This document shows, piece after piece, positions 9,467 to 19,832 of a stretch of DNA of 64,000 nucleotides; position 1 is the stretch's first letter, and each line of letters starts with the position of its first letter. Source of the stretch: Gammaproteobacteria bacterium (GTDB lineage: Bacteria > Pseudomonadota > Gammaproteobacteria > Xanthomonadales > Wenzhouxiangellaceae); the NCBI GenBank assembly GCA_021772975.1, contig JAJFKY010000001.1, positions 124,001 to 188,000 on the forward strand, given 5' to 3'. Under the pieces are notes generated by a model, which saw only the letters and a list, made by a program, of their open reading frames with translations, did no database searches and was not told the origin of the DNA. Position numbers and translations under genes: made by a program.

Positions 9467-11179
9467 ATGTCTTCTGACAAAATCACTTTTGACCAGCTCG
9501 GGTTGGCGCCCGAACTGCTGGCGGTATTAAACGATCTCGGCTATGAATCACCTTCTCCGATCCAGGCCGCCACCATTCCCGACCTGCTGGCTGGCCACGA
9601 TGTGGTGGGCCAGGCACAGACCGGAACCGGCAAGACCGCCGCGTTTGCCTTGCCCCTGCTGACCCGACTCGACGTTACGCACATGTATCCGCAGATTCTG
9701 GTTCTGACACCCACCCGTGAACTGGCCATTCAGGTGGCTGAAGCTTTTCAGCGCTATGCCTCTGGAATTAAAGGGTTTCATGTCTTGCCCATTTATGGCG
9801 GCCAGGCCTATGGCAGCCAGTTACAGCAACTCAAACGCGGCCCACAGGTGATCGTCGGCACGCCGGGCCGGGTGATGGATCATATGCGACGTAAATCACT
9901 GCAATTGGGTCAACTATCCGCGCTGGTACTGGATGAAGCGGATGAAATGCTTAAAATGGGCTTTATCGACGATGTCGACTGGATTCTGGAGCAAACTCCA
10001 CAGTCACGCCAGACTGCCCTGTTCTCGGCCACCATGCCCGATGCCATCCGGCGGATTGCCCAAAAGCATCTGCGCGAGCCTAAAACCATCACCATTAAGG
10101 TCAAAACCACTACCGCGGAAACCATCAATCAGCGCTATTGGCTGGTACAGGGTGTGCACAAACTCGATGCCCTTACCCGCATCCTGGAAACCGAAACCTT
10201 CGACGCGATCCTGATTTTCGTCAGAACCCGTAACTCCACCGTTGAACTGGCGGAAAAGCTGCAAGCCCGCGGCTACGCGGCCAGTCCGCTGAATGGCGAT
10301 ATCGCTCAGGACCAGCGCGAAAAAACCGTCAATCGCCTCAAACAGGGTCAGCTGGATATCCTGGTCGCCACCGATGTTGCTGCCCGTGGCCTGGACGTCG
10401 ACCGCATCAGTCATGTGATCAACTTCGACATTCCTTATGACACCGAAGCCTATGTCCATCGCATCGGGCGGACCGGCCGCGCCGGACGCAGCGGTGAAGC
10501 AATATTGTTTGTTGCGCCCAGAGAACGGCGATTGCTGAGAGCTATCGAAAACGCTACCCGCAAACCCATCACGGTGATGGAGTTACCCAGCGCGGAAGTC
10601 GTTAACGACCAGCGCATCGCGCAGTTCAAGCAAAAAATCACTGACACGCTGGAGACAGGTCAGCTGGGTTTTTTCAGTAACCTGGTTGAGCAATATCATC
10701 AGGCAACCGAAACACCCTACCACGAGGTGGCTGCCGCGCTGGCCAAGCTGTTGCAGGGTGATACGCCGCTGTTGATCAAAGATTCACCCAGAGCTGCTAA
10801 ATCGTCCCAGCATGAAAAACGTGAACCTGGCGAGCGCAACAACCGCGGCAGATCCGGTAAACACCAGTATCAGGAAGCCACCGAACAAGGCATGGAACGC
10901 TATCAACTTGATGTCGGTCATGTGCATGGCGTTAAGCCTGGCAATATTGTTGGAGCAATCGCCAACGAAGCAGGCATCGACAGTAAGTATATCGGCCATA
11001 TAAAAATCCACGATGACTACAGTACGGTCGATCTTCCAGAGGACATGCCCAAAGAAATTTTCCAAATTCTAAGGAAAGCCCGGGTCGCGGGGCGCAAACT
11101 GGATCTATCGTTGCTGTCACCAGGCTCTAAACCCAAAGGTTCAAAGCCACGCAAAAAACCTAACAAACCGCGCCGTTGA
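9467..11179 (+). CDS. deaD: DEAD-box ATP-dependent RNA helicase (DeaD/CsdA type) with DbpA-like RNA-binding domain
   Basis: AQTGTGKTAAFALP, PTRELAIQ, LDEADEML, SATMP, HRIGRTGRAGRSG; C-terminal GHVHGVKPGNIVGAIANEAGIDSKYIGHIKIHDDYSTVDLP. Confidence 0.92.
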   Translation: MSSDKITFDQLGLAPELLAVLNDLGYESPSPIQAATIPDLLAGHDVVGQAQTGTGKTAAFALPLLTRLDVTHMYPQILVLTPTRELAIQVAEAFQRYASGIKGFHVLPIYGGQAYGSQLQQLKRGPQVIVGTPGRVMDHMRRKSLQLGQLSALVLDEADEMLKMGFIDDVDWILEQTPQSRQTALFSATMPDAIRRIAQKHLREPKTITIKVKTTTAETINQRYWLVQGVHKLDALTRILETETFDAILIFVRTRNSTVELAEKLQARGYAASPLNGDIAQDQREKTVNRLKQGQLDILVATDVAARGLDVDRISHVINFDIPYDTEAYVHRIGRTGRAGRSGEAILFVAPRERRLLRAIENATRKPITVMELPSAEVVNDQRIAQFKQKITDTLETGQLGFFSNLVEQYHQATETPYHEVAAALAKLLQGDTPLLIKDSPRAAKSSQHEKREPGERNNRGRSGKHQYQEATEQGMERYQLDVGHVHGVKPGNIVGAIANEAGIDSKYIGHIKIHDDYSTVDLPEDMPKEIFQILRKARVAGRKLDLSLLSPGSKPKGSKPRKKPNKPRR

Positions 11180-11331
11180 TCAGCACCGGTCTGGTTACCA
11201 TACAAGTGCCTGATTAAACTGTCGGCAACGCTCGACTGAACTCAGCAGCGTTCCTGTTTCACCGGCAACAGCGTAACCTGGCGCAGGTTATCGTTTATAG
11301 TGATAGCGATTGCCTGGGAAGCAACGCTGCA

Positions 11332-13404
11332 TTGAAGAATCCACCATCGATTTCAAGCTCACAGCATCTGTTTCGGCTGCGGCCGACGCTGACGGGCTTG
11401 ATCGTCAGTCTGTTGCTGATAACAGTCGGCGCAATCGGCAGCCTGGTTTACATGCGTACCTCAGCCTCCATCGGCGAGCTGATTGAACAGCAATTCGAGG
11501 CACACGTTGACGCCACCAGCAGTGCGGTAGATGCCATGCTGGCGCCAGCGGCACACGGCCTGTTTGAGTTGCAGAGTCTGGCGCAGCGAGAAGTACTGCC
11601 AGTCGATGAGCCAGACACTCTGTCAGTTTTCCTGCTGGAACGATTACGCGCCAACACTGATCTGGCCTGGGTTGGCTGGGCGGATACTGACGATCACTAT
11701 GTGGCCGCCAACCGGCGCCCAGGCAATCGTTTGATTACCTTTTTTGCCTCACCGCAAGTCAACGACAGCTTACCGGCACTGTATCAGGTAGCCGAGGATG
11801 GCGGTCGCTCGCCCATCTTTCCAGCCGGCGAGATTAATGTCGCCTACCGGCCCAGCGAACGACCCTGGTATCAACCGGCGCTGGCCGCGCAGGGGCTGTT
11901 GTGGCATAAACCCTATTCATTCGGGCTGGGCACTTATGGTATTACTGCCAGCATACCGACCTTTTCAGCAGACAAGCCCGCCCAGCCGAGCGGGGTGTTT
12001 ACCATTGATTTTTTTCTTGAAGATATCGTTGCTTTCCTAAAACAGGTTGAACTGGGCGACACCGGCCGGGTGATACTGCTGACGCCTGACGGCACCCAGA
12101 TTGGCGGATCAGCTCAAAATTCCACCTTACACGAGCTGGTCGCGCATGCCGCGCATGCCTGGTTGCAGGACCGCACGCTACCTGCCCTTAACCACCACAG
12201 CCTTACTTATCAGGATATTCAATACCGCGTTGCTCTGGAACCTCTGCAGCAAGCACATAATCCGCCCTGGCTGATCGTTATTGCCGTGCCGGAAACAGAA
12301 CTGACCGGCGTCTTATTCGACAATGCAGTGCTGACCCTGCTGGCGGCGCTGACCGCCTTAGGCATTGCACTGTTGCTGGCCAGCCTGTTATCCCGGCGGA
12401 TCGCGGAGCCGATTCGTCAGATGAGTGATGATCTTGGCGCAGTCGGCAGATTTGAATTGAGCGAAACCCCTGCCCCCGACTCATATATCCGCGAAGTTGC
12501 GATACTCGGTGACTCGATTGATCGAATGAAACGCGGGTTACGATCTTTTGGCCGTTATATTCCCGGCGATGTCGTCAAGCGGCTGCTGGCCCAGGGCAAA
12601 GAGGCACAGTTGGGCGGTGAAATGCGCCAGCTCACCATCCACTTTTCAGATATCGCCGGCTTTACCAGCGTCGCTGAACACTTAACCCCATTACAGACTG
12701 TTGACGAATTGGCCGATTATTTTGAATTAATGACCGAGACGATAAGCAACCGTGACGGCACCGTGGATAAATTTATGGGCGACGGCATTCTGGCTTTTTT
12801 TAATGCACCACACTCCGTCCCCGAGCATCCCGCCCAGGCTTGTCATGCGGCTTTAGAAGCACAACAACGGCTGACCGACCTGCGCCGCCTGCATAAAACT
12901 GAAGGCAGACCGGAACTTTCCGCTCGCATCGGGTTGGCGATGGGTGAAGTGCTGGTCGGCAATATCGGTACACATGAGCGTTTTGCTTATACCGTGGTGG
13001 GTGACACCGTCAATCTGGCTGCCCGGCTGGAATCACTCAATAAATACTACGGCACCTCAATATTAGCCACCGATAAACTCCGCCATGCTACCGGTGATTT
13101 GTTTGCCTGGCGGCATCTGGATCGCGCTCGTGTAGTTGGCCGTATTGGTGTTACTGATATTTACGAATTAGTAGCAAAAAGCCATACACTCAGCGAGCAA
13201 CAGTTTAAAGCACAGCAGCACTATGAAACAGCTATCCAGCAATATATTGCTGGTGATTTTAAATGCGCCCTTACTGGCTTTAAACTTTCACTAGCGATTT
13301 GCCCTAATGATCTGGCAGCCAGACAATTGCTGTCACGATGCAGTGAGTTACTGCAAAAGCCCCCCTCAAAATGGACAGGTGTTTACGAGCACCAGCATAA
13401 ATAG
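11332..13404 (+). CDS. Membrane adenylate/guanylate cyclase with dCache-like extracellular sensor
   Basis: TTG start. N-terminal TM, extracytoplasmic region containing RPWYQPALAAQGLLWHKPY, HAMP-like linker, class III cyclase core LTIHFSDIAGFTSVAEHLTP...VDKFMGDGILAFFNAP...FAYTVVGDTVNLAARLE. Confidence 0.88.
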   Translation: MKNPPSISSSQHLFRLRPTLTGLIVSLLLITVGAIGSLVYMRTSASIGELIEQQFEAHVDATSSAVDAMLAPAAHGLFELQSLAQREVLPVDEPDTLSVFLLERLRANTDLAWVGWADTDDHYVAANRRPGNRLITFFASPQVNDSLPALYQVAEDGGRSPIFPAGEINVAYRPSERPWYQPALAAQGLLWHKPYSFGLGTYGITASIPTFSADKPAQPSGVFTIDFFLEDIVAFLKQVELGDTGRVILLTPDGTQIGGSAQNSTLHELVAHAAHAWLQDRTLPALNHHSLTYQDIQYRVALEPLQQAHNPPWLIVIAVPETELTGVLFDNAVLTLLAALTALGIALLLASLLSRRIAEPIRQMSDDLGAVGRFELSETPAPDSYIREVAILGDSIDRMKRGLRSFGRYIPGDVVKRLLAQGKEAQLGGEMRQLTIHFSDIAGFTSVAEHLTPLQTVDELADYFELMTETISNRDGTVDKFMGDGILAFFNAPHSVPEHPAQACHAALEAQQRLTDLRRLHKTEGRPELSARIGLAMGEVLVGNIGTHERFAYTVVGDTVNLAARLESLNKYYGTSILATDKLRHATGDLFAWRHLDRARVVGRIGVTDIYELVAKSHTLSEQQFKAQQHYETAIQQYIAGDFKCALTGFKLSLAICPNDLAARQLLSRCSELLQKPPSKWTGVYEHQHK

Positions 13405-13435
13405 ACAGGTCAGCTTTATGACACTACAGTGCTGG

Positions 13436-13984
13436 TTACTCCATGGTAATTTCTTCTGCCAATACCCGTAAGGTGTCATACTTCCCGATAACCGCAATGG
13501 CTTTATTGATTCCAGATTTTAGCTGTTCATGCTGCTGTAACTGCGTCAGCAATGAATCCACATACACCGTAAAGTCATCACCCTTATCAGCACCGAACGT
13601 AAAACCGGCGTCACGAGAAGCCAGCACTATCTGCTTGATGATCAAGCGAACGCCTTCCAGCTTATCCTCCAGATGCTTTTGCACGCCAAGTACCGCAATT
13701 TGGGCAGCACTCACTGTACGCAGCGATCTTTGCATGCTGGACTTTCTTTTGGACACTCTTTGACCGGGCTCGGTATTTTCAACCAATGTTTGCGCACGCA
13801 GTCCGGCTATTTCAGCAGCTTCGGAAAAATGATACTTTTCCAGTATAGCTTCAACCTCTATCAACCAATTATTCCACGCCTTCACAGCCGAGTAATCATT
13901 GCCCTCAAAACGGCTTACCATTGCCCCAACCTTGAGCAATTGCGATTTTAACTCCAAACAGGGATTAATGATGGTCTTGTTCAT
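13436..13984 (-). CDS. Uncharacterised all-alpha 182 aa protein in DUF2589-associated module
   Basis: Clean ORF 2 bp downstream of the 228 aa gene; no family recognised. Confidence 0.65.
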   Translation of the reverse strand: MNKTIINPCLELKSQLLKVGAMVSRFEGNDYSAVKAWNNWLIEVEAILEKYHFSEAAEIAGLRAQTLVENTEPGQRVSKRKSSMQRSLRTVSAAQIAVLGVQKHLEDKLEGVRLIIKQIVLASRDAGFTFGADKGDDFTVYVDSLLTQLQQHEQLKSGINKAIAVIGKYDTLRVLAEEITME

Positions 13985-13986
13985 GG

Positions 13987-14673
13987 CTATTCCGGCAGCA
14001 GCCTGGCTCTTTCATCGCCATTTGCATCAACATTCGAATGCCATTCCATGCCTTCCTCGTTCAGTTTAATTTTTATCTGGATCATATTTTGCGGGTTGAT
14101 TTCTCTAAGCTTTGCTGCCTCAACAACCACGCTAGTGTCTACCAGGTTTATTGGTTTAACAGGTTCCTGCACATGCTTGCCAAGTTTCGCAACCAACTGC
14201 TCAACAACCAACGGCCTGGTTTTAATGCCATTATCCTTGGCCACTGCTGCAAGATTTTTAGCTGCGGATTCGCCATACCTGTTTAAAGCCTGATTCTTAC
14301 TCATACCCGCCTGTAAATTTGTCACCAGCGCAGAGGATTCGGCAGCTATCATGCTTTGCAGTTTAATCGATACACCGCGGTTGAACGGTTGGTTTGCTGC
14401 AGACTCTTTCAGTAACTGGTACGTTTTTTGGTTGAATTTCTGCTTATTGACTGGCTCATAACTTTGCGCTGGCTTGGGCACCAAACCATCGATGGCAATC
14501 GGAATGGTCAACTCGATTTCCGGCGTTCGAAACCTTGGCGTTGAAAATGTTTTCAGCAGTTCATCCTGCGCATAGATTTTGGCAATTTGAGCCGCCGTAT
14601 GATCAGCATCAGCCCGCGATTGAGTAATTTGCGACACGATAGATGCGATATAGGTATGGAGTGAAATTGACAT
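13987..14673 (-). CDS. Uncharacterised 228 aa protein
   Basis: Clean ORF; between the DUF2589-like gene and the 182 aa gene on the same strand; no family recognised with confidence. Confidence 0.65.
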   Translation of the reverse strand: MSISLHTYIASIVSQITQSRADADHTAAQIAKIYAQDELLKTFSTPRFRTPEIELTIPIAIDGLVPKPAQSYEPVNKQKFNQKTYQLLKESAANQPFNRGVSIKLQSMIAAESSALVTNLQAGMSKNQALNRYGESAAKNLAAVAKDNGIKTRPLVVEQLVAKLGKHVQEPVKPINLVDTSVVVEAAKLREINPQNMIQIKIKLNEEGMEWHSNVDANGDERARLLPE

Positions 14674-14736
14674 TATGATAAATCCTTTCCTGACTGTCCC
14701 GGCCTGTTAAAGGCCGGGACTCAATGATTAAACGAC

Positions 14737-15390
14737 CTATTCTGTTTCTTCTGTAGGTTGCTGGACTTCTGAGATTGAATCTTCCAGTATGCCCAAGACC
14801 CTGTCCAAACCAGCGGGAATCTCATCCTGAACGGCATGAACTTTGACATCCAGCGAGTACGTTCTATTCACTTGGCTACCGGAAACCGTTGACTTACGTT
14901 TTGAGTAATAGGCAGAAAGCCGCGCACTGCCCCAACCCCAACCTGCTTTAGCACTAATGCTGCCGCCATAAGCTTCGGCTGTTGTATTGCGTTCGTATAC
15001 TGCACTGGTGATTTTTGCATTAAATTGGATGGTTACATCCTCAACGCGCAAATAGGGTATTGGAGCAATCGCAAGAGTCGGTATATGCAGCTCATAAGTC
15101 AATATTTCTTCTGAACCCTCTACATCCTGATCATAATTCGGATTCGTTTTATCATAGGCAAACACTACGGTCTTTGCTTTGCCGGGCTTAGTAGTGGCAG
15201 GTGTTGCGGGATTCGTTCCAGTCGCAGGAACCTCAGGAGTCACCACATCAGGCTCAAACCCAATTGTTTTGATAAAATTGATGGTCGCCATGGCTGATTT
15301 AGCCTGCGCTTCCACAACCGCATTTAATGGTCCGCCTATCATTGCGGAAAAATCAATGCTCGATAATTCTTGTCCGTGATCTAAATTCAT
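14737..15390 (-). CDS. DUF2589-like protein
   Basis: N-terminus LSSIDFSAMIGGPLNAVVEAQAKSAMATINFIKTIGF resembles the DUF2589 hallmark; beta-rich region VEDVTIQFNAKITSAVYERNT and KAGWGWGSARLSAYYSKRKSTVSGSQVNRTYSLDVKVHAVQDEIPAGLDRVLGIL. Confidence 0.75.
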   Translation of the reverse strand: MNLDHGQELSSIDFSAMIGGPLNAVVEAQAKSAMATINFIKTIGFEPDVVTPEVPATGTNPATPATTKPGKAKTVVFAYDKTNPNYDQDVEGSEEILTYELHIPTLAIAPIPYLRVEDVTIQFNAKITSAVYERNTTAEAYGGSISAKAGWGWGSARLSAYYSKRKSTVSGSQVNRTYSLDVKVHAVQDEIPAGLDRVLGILEDSISEVQQPTEETE

Positions 15391-15643
15391 GTTTACATTC
15401 CGTCTTAATACCTACTCTATTTACCATTTGGCTTTTCGGCTACCGCCAACTGTTATCAACCATCTGGATTAAAACGGAGACACAAGACAACTACATCCCT
15501 TACCCCAATAACCCTTGATTCGAAAACAACGTGCAATTAGGTAAAAATATGCATAGTAAATAATTTTATTTACTGAGTATTTTTACTTTGCATTTGTAGA
15601 GGCGACGGCTCAAGAGCAAAGGCAACACCAAAAGCATATATAT

Positions 15644-16606
15644 TTATATTAACTTCATTGCTGAAAATTCCTCATTTCCCGCACCACCAGTGGCTGGCAA
15701 GCCATTAGCTTGTTGATAAGCAATTACCGCCTTGCGTGACTCATTGCCATAAATACCATCGGCATCCATTTTATGCCCGCGGCCTGACAATGCCAGTTGC
15801 AATAACCTGACATCCTGACCACGCTGCAGCGGCCTTTCCACAGCCAAAGTACGTGATCCAACTGGGGGTCCCGAATAGACGCCTTTTGGCGTTGCCGAGA
15901 GTGTGTCCAGGTTAATTTCATGCCCACGCACCACTATCGGCAGTTGCAACGCCCATTCCTTGGAGCTGATCAGTTGTTGAAAAACATTCATCCGGTAGGT
16001 GGTTTTCCTGAGGATGCGGCGGCTCTGGTTGGCCAGCCATTGTCGCCGCTGCTTTACGTATTCACTCAACCATTGCTGTTCATCAACATCACCTGGATAT
16101 CCGACTACGTTTATGGTACGCCGCCGGATCAACTGCCAGGAACCATGTACGATACTGTCGTAGACAATACATAAACCCAATGGCATAGAAATACCCAGCG
16201 AGTTTGCTGAACGCACTGCCCGCTGCCAGTAGTCCTGATCAAAAAATTCATCCTGAGTATCACGCATCACCGGATCATCGGCACAGGCGCGTAACAGGTT
16301 ATGCAGGTGCCAGTCGCCATTAACGGTCGGATTTTTATTGTCGAGATCACCCTGAAACGGAGCCAGCATGTCAGCGAATACTGCGCCACAGTTAGCCCTA
16401 TATTGGCGAACCAGCTTGCCTAAACCACCTGACTGCAGGGTAGTCTGGGAGCGGCCATAGGTGAGCTGGCCAGTATCTCCGGCCAATAGCGTAACGGCAC
16501 TGTAATCACCTAGCACATGGTCCGTTTCAAAAATATTGACGATGGCTTGTGCGGTTTGCACCTGTGTTGATGTGATCATGGAATGCCCCTTGTTTGGTTC
16601 CGCCAA
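15644..16606 (-). CDS. Chitosanase (GH46-like) with C-terminal peptidoglycan-binding domain
   Basis: AIVNIFETDHVLGDYSAVTLLAGDTGQLTYGRSQTTLQSGGL (candidate catalytic Glu and Asp) ... LGLCIVYDSIVHGSW; C-term LQRGQDVRLLQLALSGRGHKMDADGIYGNESRKAVIAYQQANGL is a PG_binding_1-type repeat. Confidence 0.75.
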   Translation of the reverse strand: MAEPNKGHSMITSTQVQTAQAIVNIFETDHVLGDYSAVTLLAGDTGQLTYGRSQTTLQSGGLGKLVRQYRANCGAVFADMLAPFQGDLDNKNPTVNGDWHLHNLLRACADDPVMRDTQDEFFDQDYWQRAVRSANSLGISMPLGLCIVYDSIVHGSWQLIRRRTINVVGYPGDVDEQQWLSEYVKQRRQWLANQSRRILRKTTYRMNVFQQLISSKEWALQLPIVVRGHEINLDTLSATPKGVYSGPPVGSRTLAVERPLQRGQDVRLLQLALSGRGHKMDADGIYGNESRKAVIAYQQANGLPATGGAGNEEFSAMKLI

Positions 16607-16703
16607 TTCGGGAAATTACGCTTTGCACAGCAGGCGCGATTATCCGCACTTGATGCTGAACCCCTGATCTTTAGGCGACGCTGGAGCTGTTTTTACGACT
16701 TAG

Positions 16704-16801
16704 GGAACCTCTGATTGAATCTGCCATGAACCGCGTTACTGATAGAAACCGTCCAAAACAAGGACTCGCTCGCGATCATGTCAAATCCAATCAGAGGTTC
16801 C
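16704..16801. mobile_element. MITE-like element, 98 bp, with TTAG target duplication
   Basis: Termini GGAACCTCTGATTG ... CAATCAGAGGTTCC flanked by TTAG (16700-16703 and 16802-16805); shares end sequence with the copy at 43575. Confidence 0.75.
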
Positions 16802-17662
16802 TTAGATCGTCATATTGCATGGATAAATACACCAAGGGATGTGCCTCCAGTTGCGTGATGGCAACGCTATTTGTCTGAATACAGCGACCTGTCGGTTTTG
16901 AAAATTTGCTTGGTGACCATGTCAAAATTCAATTTAGCCACACTTGCATTAATCGCCACATCAGGCGCACAATGGGGATAGGGAATGCGGTGTCCCGCCT
17001 GTGGGAAAGGTTGGATACCCGGTTGACTATCACGCTGGCATGAGTCCATGCGTTCAGCTACTGCATCAGCCGTAATGGCCACTAGAGCCAGCGGCGTTTG
17101 AAATGCTTATGGAGCTGATCGCAGCCGTTACCGGCGGGCAATGCGCATCAGTGATAGTTGTTTACTAAATGCTGCACCAGCACGCGGCCGATGCTGCGAT
17201 GAAAGCGGCACTACATAATAAAACGTTGTTAAATCAACGGCATAATGGCTAGGGAGGTTCTTTTGAATACGCTATTACCAACGCAAAATGCTCTGCAATG
17301 CGGCATGTTCTGCGGTGCCTTTACCAGACCCAATACGATGACTGTCAGCGGCCGATGGCGACTTAAGCCAGCACACCTGTTGAGCATGCCTGTTTAGGCG
17401 AACGCTGATGTTTTACCCGGGATGGACCCCGTGCGTTACCCACCATGCAGACCCATGGACCATGCATCCGGTATGCACTGCCGATCCGATCCTGGTTCAA
17501 CCAGGCGTACGCACTGAATCACCATGAAGCTATTTACCATCAAAGCGTGCAGCACGCTATGGCCAATGGACTGCGGGGAAGCTGTTTCCGCATGCCTGCC
17601 GTGCACTGCCTGCATTTATTGTCACCCCCACTTCACATCCATTCGCGGCAAAGGAGCTTGCT

Positions 17663-19822
17663 ATGGCCAAGACAACATCCAAATCTAAACAGCCTGCGGG
17701 TCGTTACAGCGAAGTCAAATCCATTCTGAACAGTATTCAGGGAAAAACCGTTCCCGATTATCAGGGCTTGAAAGCGTTCTGGCTGGATTACGAAACTTTC
17801 CTGTCCGCGGTACTTTACGGGCAGCGCATGATAGCCCCGGGCCCGCACGATGATAGCGCGGACACTGCCGAATCAGAGGATGGTTCCGGCAGTTGCTGCG
17901 GATCAAAGTCTGAGCAGAATCAATCCGCGGGCTGTTGGCCCTCCGGAGGCGGCAGAGACGATAACGGCGGTGGCAGGGATACTTCCAGAAGCGAGCAGTC
18001 TGGTCTTATTAAAGGCCTGCGCGGCCTGGCGCCGTTTGATGGTTCGGTGTTTCCGCCACTGTTGTGGGACGCCAAACGCAGCGCCACTGACTCAGAAATC
18101 AGCACCATTGCCAGCTGGATCGATGATGGTTGTCCCCAGGATGACGTGGATGACGATGAGGTCAGCAGCGAAAAAGAAACACTCCGCCTGCAGGCGAGCA
18201 AGCTGGTCGCGCTGGCTGCCGGCGAAATGAAGCATTCCGTCGCTGAAAAACCCACCAACACCATGCAGCGCTCGGTTAAAGGGCTGCGGGTGCGCAAGGA
18301 AATTGGCTCCATGAGCGAGCAGGAAGTGCAGCGGCTGCGCGAAGCCATTGCCTGTATGCAAACCTATAACGCGCATTGGCAGGACGAACGCAGTTTTGAC
18401 TACTGGGCACGGATTCATGCCAGTTCCTGCCAGCACGGCTGGGAACAGTTTCTACCCTGGCACCGTTTGTACCTGTACTTTTTTGAGCAAATGCTGCAGG
18501 ACTTCGACAGCCAGATCACCCTGCCTTACTGGGCCTGGTCGGATTATGCGGATGTTAACCGCGATACCTTCAACACCGAAAAACTGGATCAGGGCATTTT
18601 ACCGGAGCGCTATGGTTGCTGGATGACCAGCGAAGGCGTCGCCAACCTGGCCGCCACCGGTCTGTTAACTGATAAACAATTAAGCGGTTTGGAGAAACTG
18701 GCCAAAAGCCGTCAGGTATATAACTCCAGTGCACGTTTTCTTAAAGCAGCGGGTGTTGATTACATGGTGGAACTGGATCCCACCACCGGCGGCGCTCAAT
18801 GGACACCGCCGATTGCCGCGATCTATGCAGAGTTGCTGCGGATTAATCCGCTGTGGTTCCCCAACCGCTGGCCAGGCGTGATCGGTTCACCCACCAGTTA
18901 CCCCACCGCGGAAGATATCAACCTGCTGCTGGAAACCCCCAACTGGGCTGAGTTCGGCGGCGGCCCTCTGGATGATCACCACTTTGGTTATCTGGAACAG
19001 GTGCATAACGGCATGCACAATTTTTCCGGTGGGACCAACCCCAATTATCCGGGCCGGGGGGATGGCAAGTGGACTGATTTGTACAACAAGCTGGGTATTG
19101 CCCAGGATCCACAAAATAAAGACAACCCGCCGTATGGCTGGATGGTGGATAACCGGATTACCGCGTTCGATCCCATTTTCTGGGCCCATCACAGCAATGT
19201 CGATCGCATCTGGGCACAATGGCAGAGCACGCATCCGAATGGCAATCCTCAGGCGCTGGATGGCGTGTTGGCACCGTGGTCACTGACCGTCGCGGATGCC
19301 TTGAGCACCCGCACGCTTGGTTATGAATACATGCGCAACAGCTACCACTATCCGACTTCCAGCCAGGTCGGCATGCAGAATTTCAATTCGGAAAAAGCCG
19401 GCGTCAGCCAACAAACGCTGGATGTGTTCCGCAAGGCCGAAGTGCGCCTGCACCGGGTGCAGCGTGCCAACCTGCCTAACGCCAGCATCCGCATATATTT
19501 GAACGACAGTTCCGCCGATGCCAATACCAAAATGCAGGGCAATGATAATTTTGTCGGTGAAATCCAAACCTTCCACGGCACCTGCATGGGTGGTCCCGGC
19601 CACTGCGATATGCCGCTGGATAAAACCCGTCAGTTTGATCAGCGCATGCTGCACCACAACGAGCCACGCAATTACCGCATCGACGCCACCGATGCGGTTA
19701 ACCGGATGCTGGCCGAGGGCGCACAGGATATCAGCGTGCACCTGGTTGCCGTGGGTCTGGATGGCCAACCGGTCGACAATGCGCTGTATCTGGATGGCGT
19801 GTCACTGAACTTTATGGATTGA
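17663..19822 (+). CDS. Tyrosinase-like type-3 copper protein with ~220 aa N-terminal extension
   Basis: CuA IHASSCQHGWEQFLPWHRLYLYFFEQML and CuB GYLEQVHNGMHNF ... DPIFWAHHSNVDRIWAQW; N-terminus has Cys-rich stretch SGSCCGSKSEQNQSAGCW and a cytochrome-like segment lacking CXXCH. Confidence 0.88.
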   Translation: MAKTTSKSKQPAGRYSEVKSILNSIQGKTVPDYQGLKAFWLDYETFLSAVLYGQRMIAPGPHDDSADTAESEDGSGSCCGSKSEQNQSAGCWPSGGGRDDNGGGRDTSRSEQSGLIKGLRGLAPFDGSVFPPLLWDAKRSATDSEISTIASWIDDGCPQDDVDDDEVSSEKETLRLQASKLVALAAGEMKHSVAEKPTNTMQRSVKGLRVRKEIGSMSEQEVQRLREAIACMQTYNAHWQDERSFDYWARIHASSCQHGWEQFLPWHRLYLYFFEQMLQDFDSQITLPYWAWSDYADVNRDTFNTEKLDQGILPERYGCWMTSEGVANLAATGLLTDKQLSGLEKLAKSRQVYNSSARFLKAAGVDYMVELDPTTGGAQWTPPIAAIYAELLRINPLWFPNRWPGVIGSPTSYPTAEDINLLLETPNWAEFGGGPLDDHHFGYLEQVHNGMHNFSGGTNPNYPGRGDGKWTDLYNKLGIAQDPQNKDNPPYGWMVDNRITAFDPIFWAHHSNVDRIWAQWQSTHPNGNPQALDGVLAPWSLTVADALSTRTLGYEYMRNSYHYPTSSQVGMQNFNSEKAGVSQQTLDVFRKAEVRLHRVQRANLPNASIRIYLNDSSADANTKMQGNDNFVGEIQTFHGTCMGGPGHCDMPLDKTRQFDQRMLHHNEPRNYRIDATDAVNRMLAEGAQDISVHLVAVGLDGQPVDNALYLDGVSLNFMD

Positions 19823-19832
19823 GGGACTAATA

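Noticed and set aside
11273-11289. TAACCTG-GCG-CAGGTTA dyad after the helicase gene
   Set aside because: Short stem; may be an operator for the cyclase gene or chance; not enough support to list as a feature.
16867-17729. Small ORFs (71 and 94 aa) between MITE and tyrosinase
   Set aside because: Low-complexity translations without family features; probably non-coding or pseudogene debris.
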